NCBI RefSeq assembly: GCF_000281045.1
Contig: NW_008246075.1
Span: 576,970-640,969, forward strand
DNA: 64,000 bases
Source of the DNA: Saprolegnia diclina VS20
Lineage: Eukaryota > Oomycota > Saprolegniomycetes > Saprolegniales > Saprolegniaceae
Direction of reading: 5' to 3'
This document shows positions 44,061 to 55,200 of this stretch, piece by piece. Within the stretch, counting starts at the first letter, position 1; each line of letters begins with the position of its first letter. The notes under the pieces are model-generated. The model saw only the letters and a list, made by a program, of their open reading frames with translations, did not search any database and was not told where the DNA came from. The translations under genes were made by a program, and so were the position numbers.

Positions 44061-45624
44061 ATGGGCTTGCGGGAGCTCATGCTCGAGTCGAAGCTCGTGC
44101 TTGCCGTCGTCGCCCTCGTCTTGGCGCGATGCATCGACCGCGTCCTCAACACGTACGCCGTTATCACGTCTCTGGGTTGCTCATGCGCATGGAGTAGCCG
44201 CATCACGTACGAGTACACGCCATTCCTGTGGTTTTTCGCCAACATCATTTGCCCCGTCTCGTTCCTCGCCATCTCGTGGCCCATCGTGATCTACAAGCTC
44301 CGTAAAACAGGTGCAGTTCGATTCGTGCCATCTCCTCGTGGAGAAGCTGGTCTCATGCGGTCATTCTAGAGGACATTACGCCCGAGATGCGCGCATTTCC
44401 CCATTATAAATTTGCGATCATGGCCTTTTTGGACATGGCCAGCAGCTTCCTCGCGACGCTGCCCATACCCCACATTGGGTACAGCATTTTACCGTCGCCA
44501 TTTATTATCAACATGCTACTAGCGGCAACTTGGCCAATGTGCTCGGACAAGTGACGCTGCCGCTCAACATGCTGCTCTCGATGGTCTTCCTTCAGACGCG
44601 CTACGAGCGGTCGCACGTCATTGGAGCCACCATGGTGCTCTACGGCGCGCTCGTGTGCATGATTCCCATCTTCCGCGGCGAAGTGGCCTTGAATTCGCCC
44701 GACCCGTCGTTTGGCTGGCTCCTTCTCTACGTGTTTTCGATGGTACCTGCCGCGACCTCCAACGGTACGGCACCTTCGTTCTTTCTACGACTAGCCGACT
44801 CGATCTCTCTCTAGTCTACAAGGAGATTGGCTTGAAGGATGTCGATTTGGATATCTGGTACACGAACGCGTGGGTCAGCACGTATCAAGTGTGCTGGGGT
44901 ATCGCGACGATGTGGACCATTCGGGTATTGCCTCTCCCTTTGCATCGGCAAGTGACTTGGAATGTAGCTGCCCGCGTTCTCCGACCCGGCGATCGACTGG
45001 CACGAGTTTCCCGCGTACTTGCAGTCGGCGACACGCTGCTTTTTCGGCAGCAACCTGACCTTTCACGATACGGACATGGCGTGCTCCACCGACATCTTTC
45101 CCACGTTTCTCCAGTACATCCTCTTCAACATCGTCTTCAACACGGTAGACAGTCACGTCATTTCTCGTCTCATGACTGCGCACTAGCTTATGATGTACGT
45201 CTTCAAGGAGGGCAGCAGCGTGCTCTTCGTCATCTCGTCGGCGGTGTGCCTTCCGCTCACCGACATTTTGTACATGATCCCGTTCATCGCGGGCCCCAAG
45301 GCGTCCCAGGCGTTCACCATCTTTGATGGGTTTGCGCTCTTTATCATTGTGGTACGACGACGATTTGACCGTATTGAATCTCGAGAAATCTCACGTATGC
45401 GGGACTAGATGGGCATGGTGGTCTACCATTCGCAAAAGGAAAAGCGCGGGAAAGACAACCTGTCGACGTCGCCCATGTACGCCTCGCCGAGCCTTCAGCG
45501 CATGCGCTCCAGCATGGAGCACAAGCGTGGCCGAAAGTCAGGCTACAAGAAGCTTCTGCGCACGATGACGCCGACGCGCGCCGCCAAGTCAGCCACGTAC
45601 GGCGCCACCGACACGGTCGTGTAG
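44061..45624 (+). CDS. CRT-like transporter, copy 3
   Basis: Eight exons (44061-44152, 44198-44310, 44370-44478, 44523-44764, 44815-44924, 44968-45144, 45187-45351, 45409-45624) encode 407 residues. Exon lengths 92, 113, 110, 177 and 165 are identical to those of copy 2, and 242 to that of copy 1, which confirms the gene models. Motifs as in the siblings: ITPEMRAFPHYKFAIMAFLD, LGQVTLPLNMLLSMVFLQTR, MGATMVLYGALVCMIPIF shared almost unchanged, KEIGLKDVDLDIWYTNAWVS, the lumenal RCFFGSNLTFHDTDMACS segment, and a basic Lys/Arg-rich tail. This copy has the full intron set. Expected role: vacuolar or endomembrane transporter of the drug/metabolite superfamily; substrate not known. Confidence 0.85.
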
Positions 45625-46106
45625 CTACGTTGTAAGACTTCGGGAACGATCGCGCGGTTCGCGATCTTTCCTTTGGAGGCTCATGATGACAGTGATCTAA
45701 TTGCACGCAACATTGCAGCATCTTTGCCCAAAATAGGCGGCATAGTGTGGTTACGAGCAGATCGAAAATATTTATATACTACGTTGGGGTGTCCCGCTAT
45801 CATGCCCGGGACGATGATGTGTGCGAATGGCCGAAGACGTCGCGCCATCAGGCGGGAGCGGCCGAGCGGGTAGCGGTACAGCTTCCGTAGCTCCACGTAG
45901 AGTGGCGTGCGTATAGACAACCTCGGATCGGCTGGCGCGACATGACGTTCGCGACTCATCGCGATCGCGTATCCGGATGCACTTCAGAATGGCCGCGATG
46001 CACGCATTTGGTTTCTGTATAGTATACAAAACCGTATATACGAGGAGGACACGAGGGAAACACCTCAGTTTGCCTTTTGACGCGTTCAACCAACTTCCCA
46101 TAAACC
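45625..46106. other. Intergenic region, nothing recognised
   Basis: About 0.5 kb between CRT-like copy 3 and the thioredoxin gene, same strand. AT-rich elements TATTTATATACTA (45769-45781) and GTATAGTATACAAAACC (46016-46032) are the only notable composition; the second is 75-90 bases upstream of the thioredoxin ATG. Confidence 0.45.
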
Positions 46107-46483
46107 ATGTCTGCCCTCGTCCTCATCGAAAGCGAAGAGCACTTTGCCAAGCTCATTGACGCTGAGAACGTGACCGTCGTCATGTTCAGCGCGCCGTGGT
46201 GCGGCAACTGCAAGCTCGTGCACTCGAAGCTCGTCAAGCTCGCCAAGGAGCTCACGGACGTGACGTTCGCCAAGTTCGACACGACGCAGTTCGAAGAGCT
46301 CGCGATGGACCTCAACGTCTCGGCGCTCCCGACCTTTAATATCTACAAGTCGGGTGCGATCCTCAAGGACTACACGGGCTCCAAGTGGGAAAAGGTACAC
46401 CGACCTTGTGCTAGTCTTGACGCTTTTTGCTCACCATTGCCCATGTCTAGATTGACGAGCTTATCCGCGCCGCCCTCATCTAA
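46107..46483 (+). CDS. Thioredoxin with WCGNC active site
   Basis: Two exons (46107-46394 and 46451-46483) encode 106 residues, the standard length of a cytosolic thioredoxin. The redox pair is Cys32/Cys35 in FSAPWCGNCKLVHSKL; the usual WCGPC proline is replaced by Asn. The cis-proline loop is present (SALPTFNIYKSG) and the last helix IDELIRAALI comes from the small second exon. There is no presequence, so it should act in the cytosol or nucleus, reducing disulfides with NADPH-thioredoxin reductase. Replacing the active-site proline usually shifts the redox potential; the effect here is inferred only. It converges on the B9D2 gene with 94 bases between. Confidence 0.92.
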
Positions 46484-46577
46484 GCGTCGTAGACTCTATC
46501 CGCGCTTGTCAGCTTTTCTTATATATATCCTCAACGACCCCAAACGTGATTTCTTTTCTCATTTCTTATCCACGAAT

Positions 46578-48266
46578 CTAAAAGCGGAAGGCCTCCACGA
46601 CAAAGTGGCGCAGGATGACGTGGACCTCGAAATGCACCTGGGACTTGTGAAAAGAGGCCAGTTCACGCTGCTACTACGCACCTGGCCTGACGCGATGGTG
46701 CGCAGTCGGCATCGATCCGCCCACGCGCTGTTGAACACGACATCGTCGCCGAGGAGCTCTGTCGTTTGACCCAGAAAGAGTGCTAGATTCATCTTGTGTG
46801 AAGATGCTTTGGAGAGCCGAGCCACCTACCTGCCAACTCTTGGTGCTCCGAGCCCAAGGGACGCCAGAGTCCAATCGTCACGAGGTGGTGCCCCGGCGAC
46901 GACGGCACGTGGGCAAAGCCGTACCCGCAGACGTGTGCACTGCCATGCTCGTCAACGGTCCACACTTGCACGAGCAGTCGCGGCCAGCCCTACACGAAAC
47001 AGTAGTACTCGTATTGCTATGCATTCAATAGGATGTATCTACCTGCATCGAGTATGTTGTCCAGAGTACGTCGATGGGATGGGCCCAAATAACCTCGTCG
47101 CCGACGCTCGGCGTGTCGACGTGGGTTTGGCCAACTTCTTTGCCGCACACGTGTTGCCACGCCTCCCCATAGTCGACACGCCACTTGCATACGTAGCTGG
47201 CGCCAGTGTCAAAGCCCGAGCCACCGACAAGATCGCCGAGAAGGTGCACTTCGGGCTGGTTCTGCGGCGTGGCTTTGCGGAGGCCCGCGGAGCCTGCGTC
47301 TTTGCGCGCGCGGTGCAGCGGCTGGCGCTCCACCTCGGCCAGTTTCGTGCTGCTACAGTCATATTGAAGTTCCTGAAGAAGGACCCGCGCCTCGTACGTC
47401 GTCAAAGCCGCACTCGCTGATGGCGTGGTGCTACGGGATTAATTCAAGTCGCCTGCGTCGAGTGATATACTGGCTCGTGTACGCTGGATCGCTCTCGGCG
47501 TGTGTGATTGGCATATGTAACCTAGTAGGAGCAGCGGTAACATAACGTTAGCACATTTTGTCATAGCAGGTGTACGCTGACGGCAACGGAGCCTCGTCTC
47601 GGGCAGCTACGGTCCGATGATGACGGCGCAAATATCAAGTCGATCGGCTTGTACCGCTCGCATCGGCGGTCGGGGCGTGGTCACTGGAACAGAAATGCAT
47701 GATCTACAGTACCTCTTCAACGATTACCGACGTACCTCGGAGCGTCTTTCTTGCCAAAGAGCAAGTTGCGAAACGACTTGCTTGACGGGCTACGCCGATC
47801 GCTGTGGCGACCTTTTTACGCTCACGACCCAACCTGTTGCGTTGCAGCCGCGGCGGCGATGTGTTCTCGCCGTCTTGTGCGCTCGGAGATTGTTTGATTT
47901 CGCTACTAGTAGAGCACGTCGACTCGGTAACGTATACACAGAGTACGAACGCGGCGCCAATATCGTCTTTGCCCGAGCTCTCGTCCTTGGACGACGCCTT
48001 CCTACGATCCCACAGTCGATTTTAAAGATCCCAAATTCGTAGCGATGCCATACTCGTGGTGCTTGGACGGCGACCGCTTCGGAACGAGGTCCCGGAACGA
48101 CTTGCGCGACTTCAGTGTCGGTCGTCTAGACAACTGGGGTCAATGCAGCAGGGTTGGTGCACGAAGCCAGAGACGCATCAGTCTCATTGGAGATGGACTC
48201 AGCTGCGGCCAAGGGCAGGGGCGCCTTCCCGGCGTCGCCGCCCAGCTTCCGCAAGGACCGCTTCAT
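46578..48266 (-). CDS. B9D2: B9D2 transition-zone protein with long N-terminal extension
   Basis: Thirteen exons on the minus strand: 48266-48175, 48125-48054, 48001-47951, 47905-47834, 47789-47736, 47683-47655, 47606-47576, 47521-47483, 47430-47398, 47352-47043, 46989-46830, 46782-46682, 46637-46578. They join in frame to 367 residues. Residues from about 191 on are a complete B9 domain of B9D2 type: PEVHLLGDLVGGSGF, CKWRVDYGEAW, EVGQTHVDTPSVGDEVIWAH, GWPRLLVQVWTVDE, GYGFAHVPSSPGHH, WRPLGS, and VHFEVHVILRHF at the end. B9D2 belongs to the MKS complex at the ciliary transition zone. B9D2 is normally about 175 residues. The extra 190 are basic, Ser/Pro-rich and disordered, with K/R-S-(F/L)-R-x-L motifs (MKRSLRKL, RKSFRDLV, SKSFRNLL). 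The first nine small exons rest on phase and splice signals alone. Confidence 0.8.
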
Positions 48267-48351
48267 GGGCCCAATCTTCTTCTGGCGACGGTTCCAAATG
48301 ACGAAGACACTGTTCCAAACACTGTATTGAAGCGTTTTACGGTCTCTCGCA

Positions 48352-49310
48352 TCATTTGCGAAGACGCGCAAACTGCGCAAAGAGCTCTTTGGCAACGGCG
48401 TCGTTGAGCATGTCGTCACGCGTTGGCGCGCGCTCGTGTGTCGCTTCGAACACCGCCTTCCACGCCTCCAGCTCGGCTTGGACACGGCGGAGCTTGTCGG
48501 TGCGGGTTTCTGGCGGTGGTAGCGCGGCTGGCGCCTCGTCCAACAGCGGCTGGCATAGAACGCTCATGACAGCCCGCTTTGTGATCTCGCCAGCCTCCGA
48601 TTTTGCCACCTACAGCACAAGACGATGAGGCACACGTAAACACTGCAGCCCGCAGTACCTTTAAAAGGGTTTGCTCGGCGCCAGCGTAGCCCAAGGCAAC
48701 TACAAGACCACCGTTCGGGTTGAGTTGGCTCGCGAGCGCGTCCACGTGGTCCATGCTCTCGACAGCAACGCCAATATGGATGCAGTCATATGTGACGCCT
48801 GGTGTCAAAATCGACTTGCCCGAGCTCGCTTTCCACGTAATTGTCGAAGGCAGCTTGGCCTTGGCGACGTTGCGCTGCGAAAGCTCGAGGAGCGACGGCA
48901 CAATGTCGACGCCCGTGACATGCCCGCTGTCACCGACGAGGAGCGCCATCGCCGCTGTGAGGTAGCCCGACCCACATCCGACGTCAATCGCGGCATGCCC
49001 TGGCTGGAGATGCGGCTCGAGCAGCTCAATGACCTACGCAATTCAATATGAGTGGCGCTAAAGCGTAGCGAGCCTGTGTAGGCGGTACCTGCGCATGCTG
49101 CTGCGGCGTCGAAATCGTGGCGATCGTCCCGATCTTGAGTGGTCGGTTCGCGTACGTGTCTTCAGGTGGTGACGGGTGCAGCGTAAAGTCGCCGCGGTCC
49201 AGCTTCCGGAAGACGTCTTGCACGCGCGGCGTCGTGAGCACACCGGCCTTGACTAGGCTCTCGACCAAGCTCGCTTGCGACGTGCCACCGATCGAGTGGC
49301 CCATGTTCAT
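48352..49310 (-). CDS. Protein-L-isoaspartate O-methyltransferase with C-terminal extension
   Basis: Three exons (49310-49089, 49033-48659, 48609-48352) encode 284 residues. The N-terminus matches PCMT/PIMT: SLVESLVKAGVLTTPRVQDV, ATISTPQQHAQ (the family's TISAPHMHA position), and the SAM-binding motif AAIDVGCGSGYLTAAMALLV followed by GHVTGVDIVPSLLELSQRN. The enzyme methylates isoaspartyl residues so that damaged proteins can be repaired. Typical PCMT ends near residue 225. Here another 75 residues follow, partly helical (RRVQAELEAWKAVFEATHER), with no domain I know. It is transcribed in the same direction as B9D2, 85 bases upstream of its ATG. Confidence 0.9.
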
Positions 49311-50785
49311 GCTGTCTCAAGCCGCTGAGCCCACCGTCGACGCAAGCAGCAGCGTGGTCATACCTGATCAAGAGATCGTCCGACATGCCGTTGAGCACAG
49401 AGAACGACCGACGAACCGTGCCTCGCAGCGCATAGATGTGGCGAGTCCCGAGCATGCTGCGGATGACGATGGTCCAAGACGAGCGATTCGCAATGGCTCG
49501 GCACGGAAATAGTGTACGATATGCAAATGCGACTGAAATAGTGTACTTAAGGGAGCTTCGATGATTGGTCATTGCAAATCTCTAGAAGCATATTGATTGG
49601 ATATTGCGCTTACACTAGCAAATACTCCACCAATCATACGGCGTGTTTTCGGTCAGATCGGCGGCCCTCCAGCTGGTCAAGGCCGTCAAGCAGTCTTGCA
49701 GCGTCGCGCTATCCAATCGACCTCCCGACCGAATTATGGAGATGGCATATGTCGCCTTATCTTGGAGTAGCCGACACTCTAGGTCTAGCGCTGCACATAC
49801 ATGTATATGTAGGTGGAGGTCGTCGTTCATCGGCAGCGCCAGCACTCCTTGCCCCTCCCGGCGCCCGCGCTGCTCCTGCCTGCACTTCCAGTCCGCACTC
49901 TTTCAGCCACGCTCCTCTGAGCGGCCTCCGCTTCTCTCGTTCATGCGCCAAGCGTTCTCTTCCGTGCGCTGCGTTTTCACTCCCGCTCAAAGCGGCCTGG
50001 TGCGCGCTGTCAGCCAATCCGTAGCGATAGCGATAGCTATAGATTCAACTCCTATTGCAGCACATCGTTAAGCACACTGCTGAAATATGAGAAAGGTCGG
50101 TTATAACGCGTTTAGCTATAGCTATGGCGGCGGCGCGTTGGAGATGCTCTAACAGTACTATATACTAGTATCGGGTTGCTCTGAGCTCCTAAAATCGACT
50201 AATATATAACATTTTGCAACAGACTTGCCATCAATGGACGTCCGCCTTGCAGCCACGCGTAGCGAGTAGAGGCTGTGACGCTGTGACGTGTTCATGCGAC
50301 CGAGTGCAAGGACATGCGCAGCCCATTGCATTCGAAAGACCTAAATGCACGCACATCAAGGGTCGCTGCAGAGCCCTTTGCCCACCTCGCAAAGGATACG
50401 TTCATTCTGGCGCCTCCACCAACTTGAAAGCGAGCTTGTCGCGTCGAGGCAACCCACTCATGATCACGGCCTTCGCCGGACTTCAATGTCTACTTGCGTG
50501 TGATTAGACGCTTTTGGTCGCTTGGGCCAAGATTTGGATCACCGACGCTTGCATCTGGCGCTCATCATTGCGTTGATGTACGTCATTTGTATAGGTTTTA
50601 GTATACCGGGCATGATGAGTGCGTAGAGCGTCGGGGCCTCATCACACACGCTCTTGTACGATACCATGGGTTGCGTGTGATTAGTCCCCTGTCTAGCATC
50701 CGGATACTGTTGATGAGCGACCGGACGCGAGCGACGTAATCACGGCTCGTAGAAAGCGGCCGGCCAGTCCATTTCCGCATTCGCC
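49311..50785. other. Intergenic region, nothing recognised
   Basis: About 1.5 kb upstream of both the isoaspartyl methyltransferase (minus) and the sterol reductase (plus), so it contains two promoters. No gene or RNA recognised. Short AT-rich palindromic bits (for example TAGCTATAGCTA near 50112) are present but unremarkable. Confidence 0.5.
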
Positions 50786-52213
50786 ATGCACCAGCGCAAG
50801 CAGACGACCAGCGCGGCCGCTGCGCCGGCCGCGAGCCCCGGGCCCGCGAAGAAGGCCTTTATCTACGAGTTTGGCGGCCCACTTGGCGCCGTCTTCATCA
50901 TGCTCATCCTGCCCGCGGTCGTCGTCTTCCTCGTCCGCGGCTGCAACGCGTCGTACTGCGTCGACAACCGCTTTGACTTTGCAGAGCTCTACACGCAGGT
51001 GACGGCGCCGATCGTCGCGTCCGACTTTGTCAACACCAATGCGATCGCGGTCGTCTTTGGCTGGTTTGGCTTCCAAGTGCTCCTCGAGCGGCTCGTGCCC
51101 GGCTCGTACCACGACGGCGTGCTCCTCCCGACCAAGAACCGCCTCACGTACAAGGTCAACGGGCACGTGTGCTTTTGGCTCTCGATGGCGGCAGCGGCGG
51201 CGCTCCATATCTACGTCACGCCGCTCTCGTATGTGTACGACCACTACCTCCAGCTCGCGGTGGGCTCGATGCTCCTCTCGGGCGCCATTAGCGTCTTTGT
51301 CTACCTCTTCTCATTCCGCGCACACGACGTGCTCTGCGCCGAGCAAGGGTCGTCGCCGTCGCACGTCTTCAACTTTTTCATCGGTCGCGAGCTCAACCCG
51401 CGCAGCGCGCTCACGCAGACGTTCGACCTCAAGTACTTCTGCGAGCTCCGCCCGGGCTTGATTGGCTGGGCCGTCCTCAACCTCGGCTTGCTCGCCAAGC
51501 AGCTGGAGCTGCATGGCGAAGTCACGCTCTCGATGGCCAGCGTCGTCTTCTTTCAAAACCTCTACGTCTGGGACGCGCTCTTCCACGAAAAGGTATGCAT
51601 ATTTCTATCAATATTGTATCAACAATTCGCTCTCCCAGTGCGTCCTGACGACAATGGACATTACGACCGACGGGTTTGGCTACATGCTCGCGTTTGGCGA
51701 CATGATGTGGGTGCCCTACACGTACACGCTGCAGGCGCGCTACCTCGTGGACCGTGACCCGCACTTGAGCGCCGTGAGCCTCGCCGTCATCATTGCGCTC
51801 AACATCCTCGGGTACGCCATCTTCCGCGGCGCCAACGCGCAAAAGGACGCGTTCCGCACCAACCCGAACGGGCCAAGCGTCGCGCACCTCAAGTTCCTTT
51901 CGACCAAGCGCGGCACGAAGCTGCTCATCTCGGGCTGGTGGGGCATGGCCCGCAAGATCAACTACACGGGCGACTGGTGCATGGGCCTGGTACACTCGAA
52001 GTGTCTCCATCTCAAACGCTCATGCGAACGTAGGCGTGGTGCGCCTACTGCGGCCATTCGACGCTGCTCGTGTATTTTTACGCGATTTACTTTGCCATTT
52101 TGCTCGTCCACCGCGCCTTCCGCGACGACGCCGCGTGCCATGAAAAGTACGGCGACGACTGGACCAAGTACAAGGCGCACGTCAAGGCCATCTTCATCCC
52201 CGGCGTGCTCTAA
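50786..52213 (+). CDS. Sterol delta-14 reductase (ERG24/TM7SF2/LBR family)
   Basis: Three exons (50786-51592, 51639-51989, 52034-52213) encode 445 residues with eight to ten hydrophobic segments. Family markers: FNFFIGRELNPR, TTDGFGYMLAFGDMMWVPY followed by TYTLQARYLV, LLISGWWGMARKINYTGDW, and the tail RDDAACHEKYGDDW. The GFGxMLAFGDxxWVP form is typical of C-14 reductases and LBR, whereas DHCR7 has a GWxLxWGD form, so delta-14 reduction is the best call. The enzyme works in the ER with NADPH in the middle of sterol synthesis. Its presence argues for a sterol-making oomycete line. The stop codon overlaps that of NRDE2 on the other strand. Confidence 0.88.
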
Positions 52214-55200
52214 GAGTCCTTCTCAAAGCGCAAATAGAGCTCTTTGGCGACGAGCCACCCGAGGATTTCGTGGTGGGTCTCACTCGGGAGGTATGGGCCG
52301 AGGACCCGGATCGCATCCAGATACAGTGCCTTGGACCATGGGCACTTGTGGATGCTGCGGTAGAGGACCTTGGTCGCGCGGTCGACGCAGCCGACGTGCA
52401 CTTCGAAGCGGAGGTAGAGCCGCCACAGCACAGCACACCTATCGATGTTGCTACAACTTGGAGTCAAGAAGGAAGGAGAGGAATACCCTTCGCTGCGCCA
52501 ACTGGCGTGGGATAGGCTATCTTCGAAGACTTTGCGAATGCGCTGGATGGCGACGGCGCCCCATGCGTGACGCGCGCAGCACGCCGCGTCGCTCGGCCCC
52601 GCACGGTAGAGCTCTGCGAGCAGCGCGACGAGCCAGAGCTATGAGTCTCAACATGAAATATTGTCGACCAGCGAGACGAACGATACCTGGGGCGAGGGTG
52701 CGTCGAACTGCTTCTGCGCGGCCTGCACCGCGCCTTGGACGAACCGCCGCACTTGCTGAGCCATCGTATTCTTCTTCTCGGCGTCCACAAACAGCGCGGC
52801 AAACACCGACTGCGATTGCACCTAATATATCGCCATCGCTCTCACTCCGTGTCAGAGCATGCGTACGGTCGAGACGGCCAAGTGGGTGCCCACACGCCAC
52901 TGCTTGGGCGAGGCGCCGGTCCGGAGGAGCAGGTCCAAGCCCGCAGCGAGGAACCACTGGCGTGCGACATCAACGACGGTCGTCGAGTTATGCCATCGAC
53001 CCAAGCGCGAGGCAGTGTCGAGAGCGTCGACCGAAGTGCGGAGACGCGTCAAGAGGAGTTCGCACGCGCACCCACCGAGCACAAACTCCACCAGCAGCGC
53101 ATGGTAGAGACACACGGCGGTGATGGGCACACTGACAGTCGCCTGGGTCTCAGTACCCAGCGCATCCAAGGCGGCTTGGACGTCTCGCTGCGTGCTTTGA
53201 TGCAAACGGACCTGCATCGTCGGCGTCAGGAGCGCGCTTGGAGGTGCCTTTTGCTTCTTGAGCCGCTTGCAGGCTCTGGCGAGCGACTCGACTCTATGAT
53301 AACATGTTCAACACCAGCACCAAGTCATTAATCGACGTACGTAGGGTCGTAGATGGCGTAGAGAAGGTAGAGACACCGCCACAAACAGCCGACATTGTCG
53401 TCCGCTTGGTTGAGCTCGAAGCGAACGCGCCAGTACGCAAAGCGGTGCGTCTCGAGCGAGTTGGCGGCGGACGCCGATGCCTTTTCGCAGATGCGGCTCG
53501 TCATCTTGTCATTGCCAAACCGCCACTCCATGCACGCATAGCGCTCGTAAAGCAAAAGCGACGACGGCTCGGCCGAGAGCACATGTTTGGCAAAGGTGCG
53601 CGCCGGCTCGTGCTCGCCGAGGTGCATGCCGACATGCGTCTCGAGGTCGAGCGCCAGACCGAGGCACTCGACCCGCTGCAGCTGCGCGTAGCCCTGCAGA
53701 AGAAGGCGCCGCGCCCACGCGAGCTTGGACGGATCCAAGAGCGTATCGCGAGCCACGACGATGCTGTCGTGGAGGAGCGAGTCCAGCATCCTGCGCGGTT
53801 CGATCGCCGGTGCGTCGCTTTGGAAAAAGGCGTCGCAGAGATTTTCGAGTCCGTCTGTATCCAGCGCATCCGCGTACATGTACTCGGGGGTGCTGTATCT
53901 CGGTCGGATGCCGACCTCGGCGACGAGCGCAAGGAAGAGGTTCATGTGCACACGCGGCTGGACTGTAAAGAGGAAGGGCTGGATCTCGTCGAAGAGCAAG
54001 ACACGGTCGGGCTGCTCGTCGATCCTAGAGCAGTCCGTGAGCATGGTCATAGAATGCGCTTGGCGAAAAGGGACGTACAGTGGGGCGTCGGCGGGGTCGT
54101 TTGGACGCAGCGGGCGCCACTGCGTCGCCATGAGCAAGTCCTCTTCGAGCAGCAAAGATGCATGCTCGTTGTCGTCCTGGAGCCGATCAAACGCGAGGCG
54201 TTCGTCCACGTCGTTCGCGGATGTTTTTGCCTTCTTCTTCGTGATGGCTACATCGTCGACCTCGGGCTGGTTGGACCGAAGCTCGCGCAAGATGCGCTCG
54301 TACTCGGCGGCGTCTTCGGCGTCCTTGATATGCACGCGGTGGCCGTGAATGTTGCTCCACACATAGCCTTCGTCTTGGCCGTTGTCCCCTTCGTGCTTGG
54401 AAAAATGCTCGTCCGAAAAGGCGTCGACTCCGCGGGCCTCGGAGCTCTCGGGCTGGTGGTGTGGCAGCCCGCGCAAGTGCAGAGGCGGCTGCGACGCTTC
54501 CAGCGACCGCTCACTGCGCTCTTGGACGCTTGCGATAAACGTCTCCATGGACGGCAGCGTCGTCGACAACGGTGGCACCTAAGAACGCCGTTATATAACA
54601 ACACTATGCGACATGCGTACGTCGCCGGCATCCACCCCGCGCTCGCCCCACGACGAGCCATGCTGCTCCCAGTACGCTCCAAACTCGGTCATTGCATGTG
54701 GCGACCGGCAGCTCACGTTGAGCTCGAGGAGTGCTTGGAGGAGCCCAATGCTGCGCTCGACGTACCCGCTCTGCGCCTCCATGCGGCAGAGAAGCGTCGC
54801 AAAATGCACAAGCGTCGCGTCGCGCACGTCCGAGGATGCCGACCGCCTACAACGGCAGTTGCCATGATACTACAGACCATCGGGAAACAATGGGTAGTAC
54901 ATTTGAACCGACTGGATCATGCGGGCAAAGAGGTCGCGCAGCGCCGCGACAGAGAAGGCGCCAAACTGCATCTGCTTGCGCTGGAGCAAGTGCAGCCACG
55001 CGTCAGCGTGCTCGGGGTGCGCCAAGACGCTGCGCTCGAGCTCGGCGAGGATGTCGGCTTCGTCCGAGCGCTGCATGCAGAGAAACCACTGCAACTGCAC
55101 AAGCGCGTCCGACGTCGGGTTGGCTAGCATCGCACGCGACCAGATCGCGACTTGCTTTTCGAGAAGAAGCGCGCGCTGCTTGGCCTTGGATTTCATGTCG

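Noticed and set aside
45850-45915. GGCCGAGCGGG-like A-box suggesting a class II tRNA
   Set aside because: No B-box at the right distance and the ends do not pair as an acceptor stem.
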